Below, piece by piece: positions 58,941 through 59,018 of a DNA stretch of 59,018 bases. A program made the translations under genes and the position numbers. The notes beneath the pieces are model-generated. The model was given only the letters and a program-made list of their open reading frames with translations, searched no databases and was not told the origin of the DNA. Origin of the DNA: Galactobacter valiniphilus (GTDB taxonomy: Bacteria > Actinomycetota > Actinomycetes > Actinomycetales > Micrococcaceae); assembly GCF_003575975.1 (NCBI RefSeq), contig NZ_QQXK01000027.1, positions 1 through 59,018 of the forward strand. Reading direction: 5' to 3'. Within the stretch, counting starts at the first letter, position 1. Every line of letters begins with the position of its first letter.

Positions 58941-59018
58941 ATGTATTGCCCCGCCAGGTTGGGTACGCGGCTGGCGGGGGTGGAGCCCTTGAGTGATGTG
59001 TGGCCGCGGTGGTGATTG
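58937..59018 (-). CDS. IS481-type transposase, C-terminal end (partial)
   Basis: The last 26 codons on the minus strand read NHHRGHTSLKGSTPASRVPN then LAGQYI and stop (58937-58939). N-H-x-R-x-H-x-x-L-x-G-x-x-P-x-x-R is the C-terminal pattern of IS481/integrase-core transposases. The gene enters from beyond the right edge. Its stop overlaps the permease stop by two bases, so the IS end lies very near or inside the permease terminus. Confidence 0.8.
   Translation of the reverse strand, partial: NHHRGHTSLKGSTPASRVPNLAGQYI

Noticed and set aside
1-59018. tRNA, rRNA, CRISPR array, prophage or replication origin
   Set aside because: I looked for tRNA-like arms, repeat-spacer arrays, phage structural genes and DnaA-box clusters and saw none. 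A computed search would be needed to exclude a tRNA firmly.

Overview
The DNA is very GC-rich, with GC-ending codons, many GTG starts and TGA stops. Gene content points to an actinobacterium, most likely of the Micrococcaceae (Arthrobacter/Glutamicibacter type): a mycothiol-dependent isomerase fold, an AbiEi-like/DUF559 regulator family, septum-formation lipoproteins and an MndD-type homoprotocatechuate dioxygenase. This placement is inferred from gene families, not from a database search. Transposase remnants lie at both ends: an ISL3-family fragment at 1-347 and the last codons of an IS481-type transposase at 58937-59018.

Layout. 0.5-4.7 kb: acetyltransferase, two-component system and ABC-2 exporter, all on the minus strand. 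4.9-6.2 kb: two septum-formation-type lipoproteins. 6.2-13.3 kb: housekeeping and orphan genes (aminotransferase, esterase, MpaB-like protein, thioredoxin, rlmN, an AbiEi-like regulator). 13.4-16.5 kb: a persulfide-detoxification locus, with a small CxxC protein carrying an in-frame TGA, a TauE/SafE exporter, a CstB-like persulfide dioxygenase/rhodanese and a divergent CstR-like repressor. 16.6-25.3 kb: mixed metabolic genes, including a stand-alone TrpF behind a TPP enzyme and a metal-dependent cyclase. 25.3-30.8 kb: a TetR-regulated 1145-residue MMPL exporter, an intact TetR gene and a decayed one. 31-36.6 kb: small enzymes, an ATP-grasp ligase and the copper locus csoR-copZ-copA. 36.8-39.1 kb: two adjacent paralogues of unknown function. 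40-52.7 kb: 4-hydroxyphenylacetate (homoprotocatechuate) meta-cleavage genes in two divergent arms that share an identical 15-bp operator, with a GntR regulator and a kinase/aminotransferase fusion between them. 54-59 kb: amidase, nitrilase-type hydrolase, GntR regulator and CynX/NimT-type permease, probably for nitrogen-compound use.

The genes connect through regulation. A TACCCC..GGGGTA operator occurs in two forms. A 2-nt spacer form lies upstream of the thioredoxin gene and between cstR and cstB. A 3-nt spacer form lies at csoR. This predicts that the thioredoxin belongs to the persulfide regulon and not the copper regulon. Other sharp dyads sit before tetR (25282), the amidase (54156) and the second gntR (56812).

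The least expected features are: the candidate selenoprotein at 13422-13598, where TGA takes the place where I would expect Cys in this family and is followed by a SECIS-like hairpin; three covarying copies of a palindromic hairpin; a 12-mer (CGCCGTCGGGCA) present 12 times exactly; and the paralogue pair at 36803/38006, whose four repeated modules I cannot assign to a known family.
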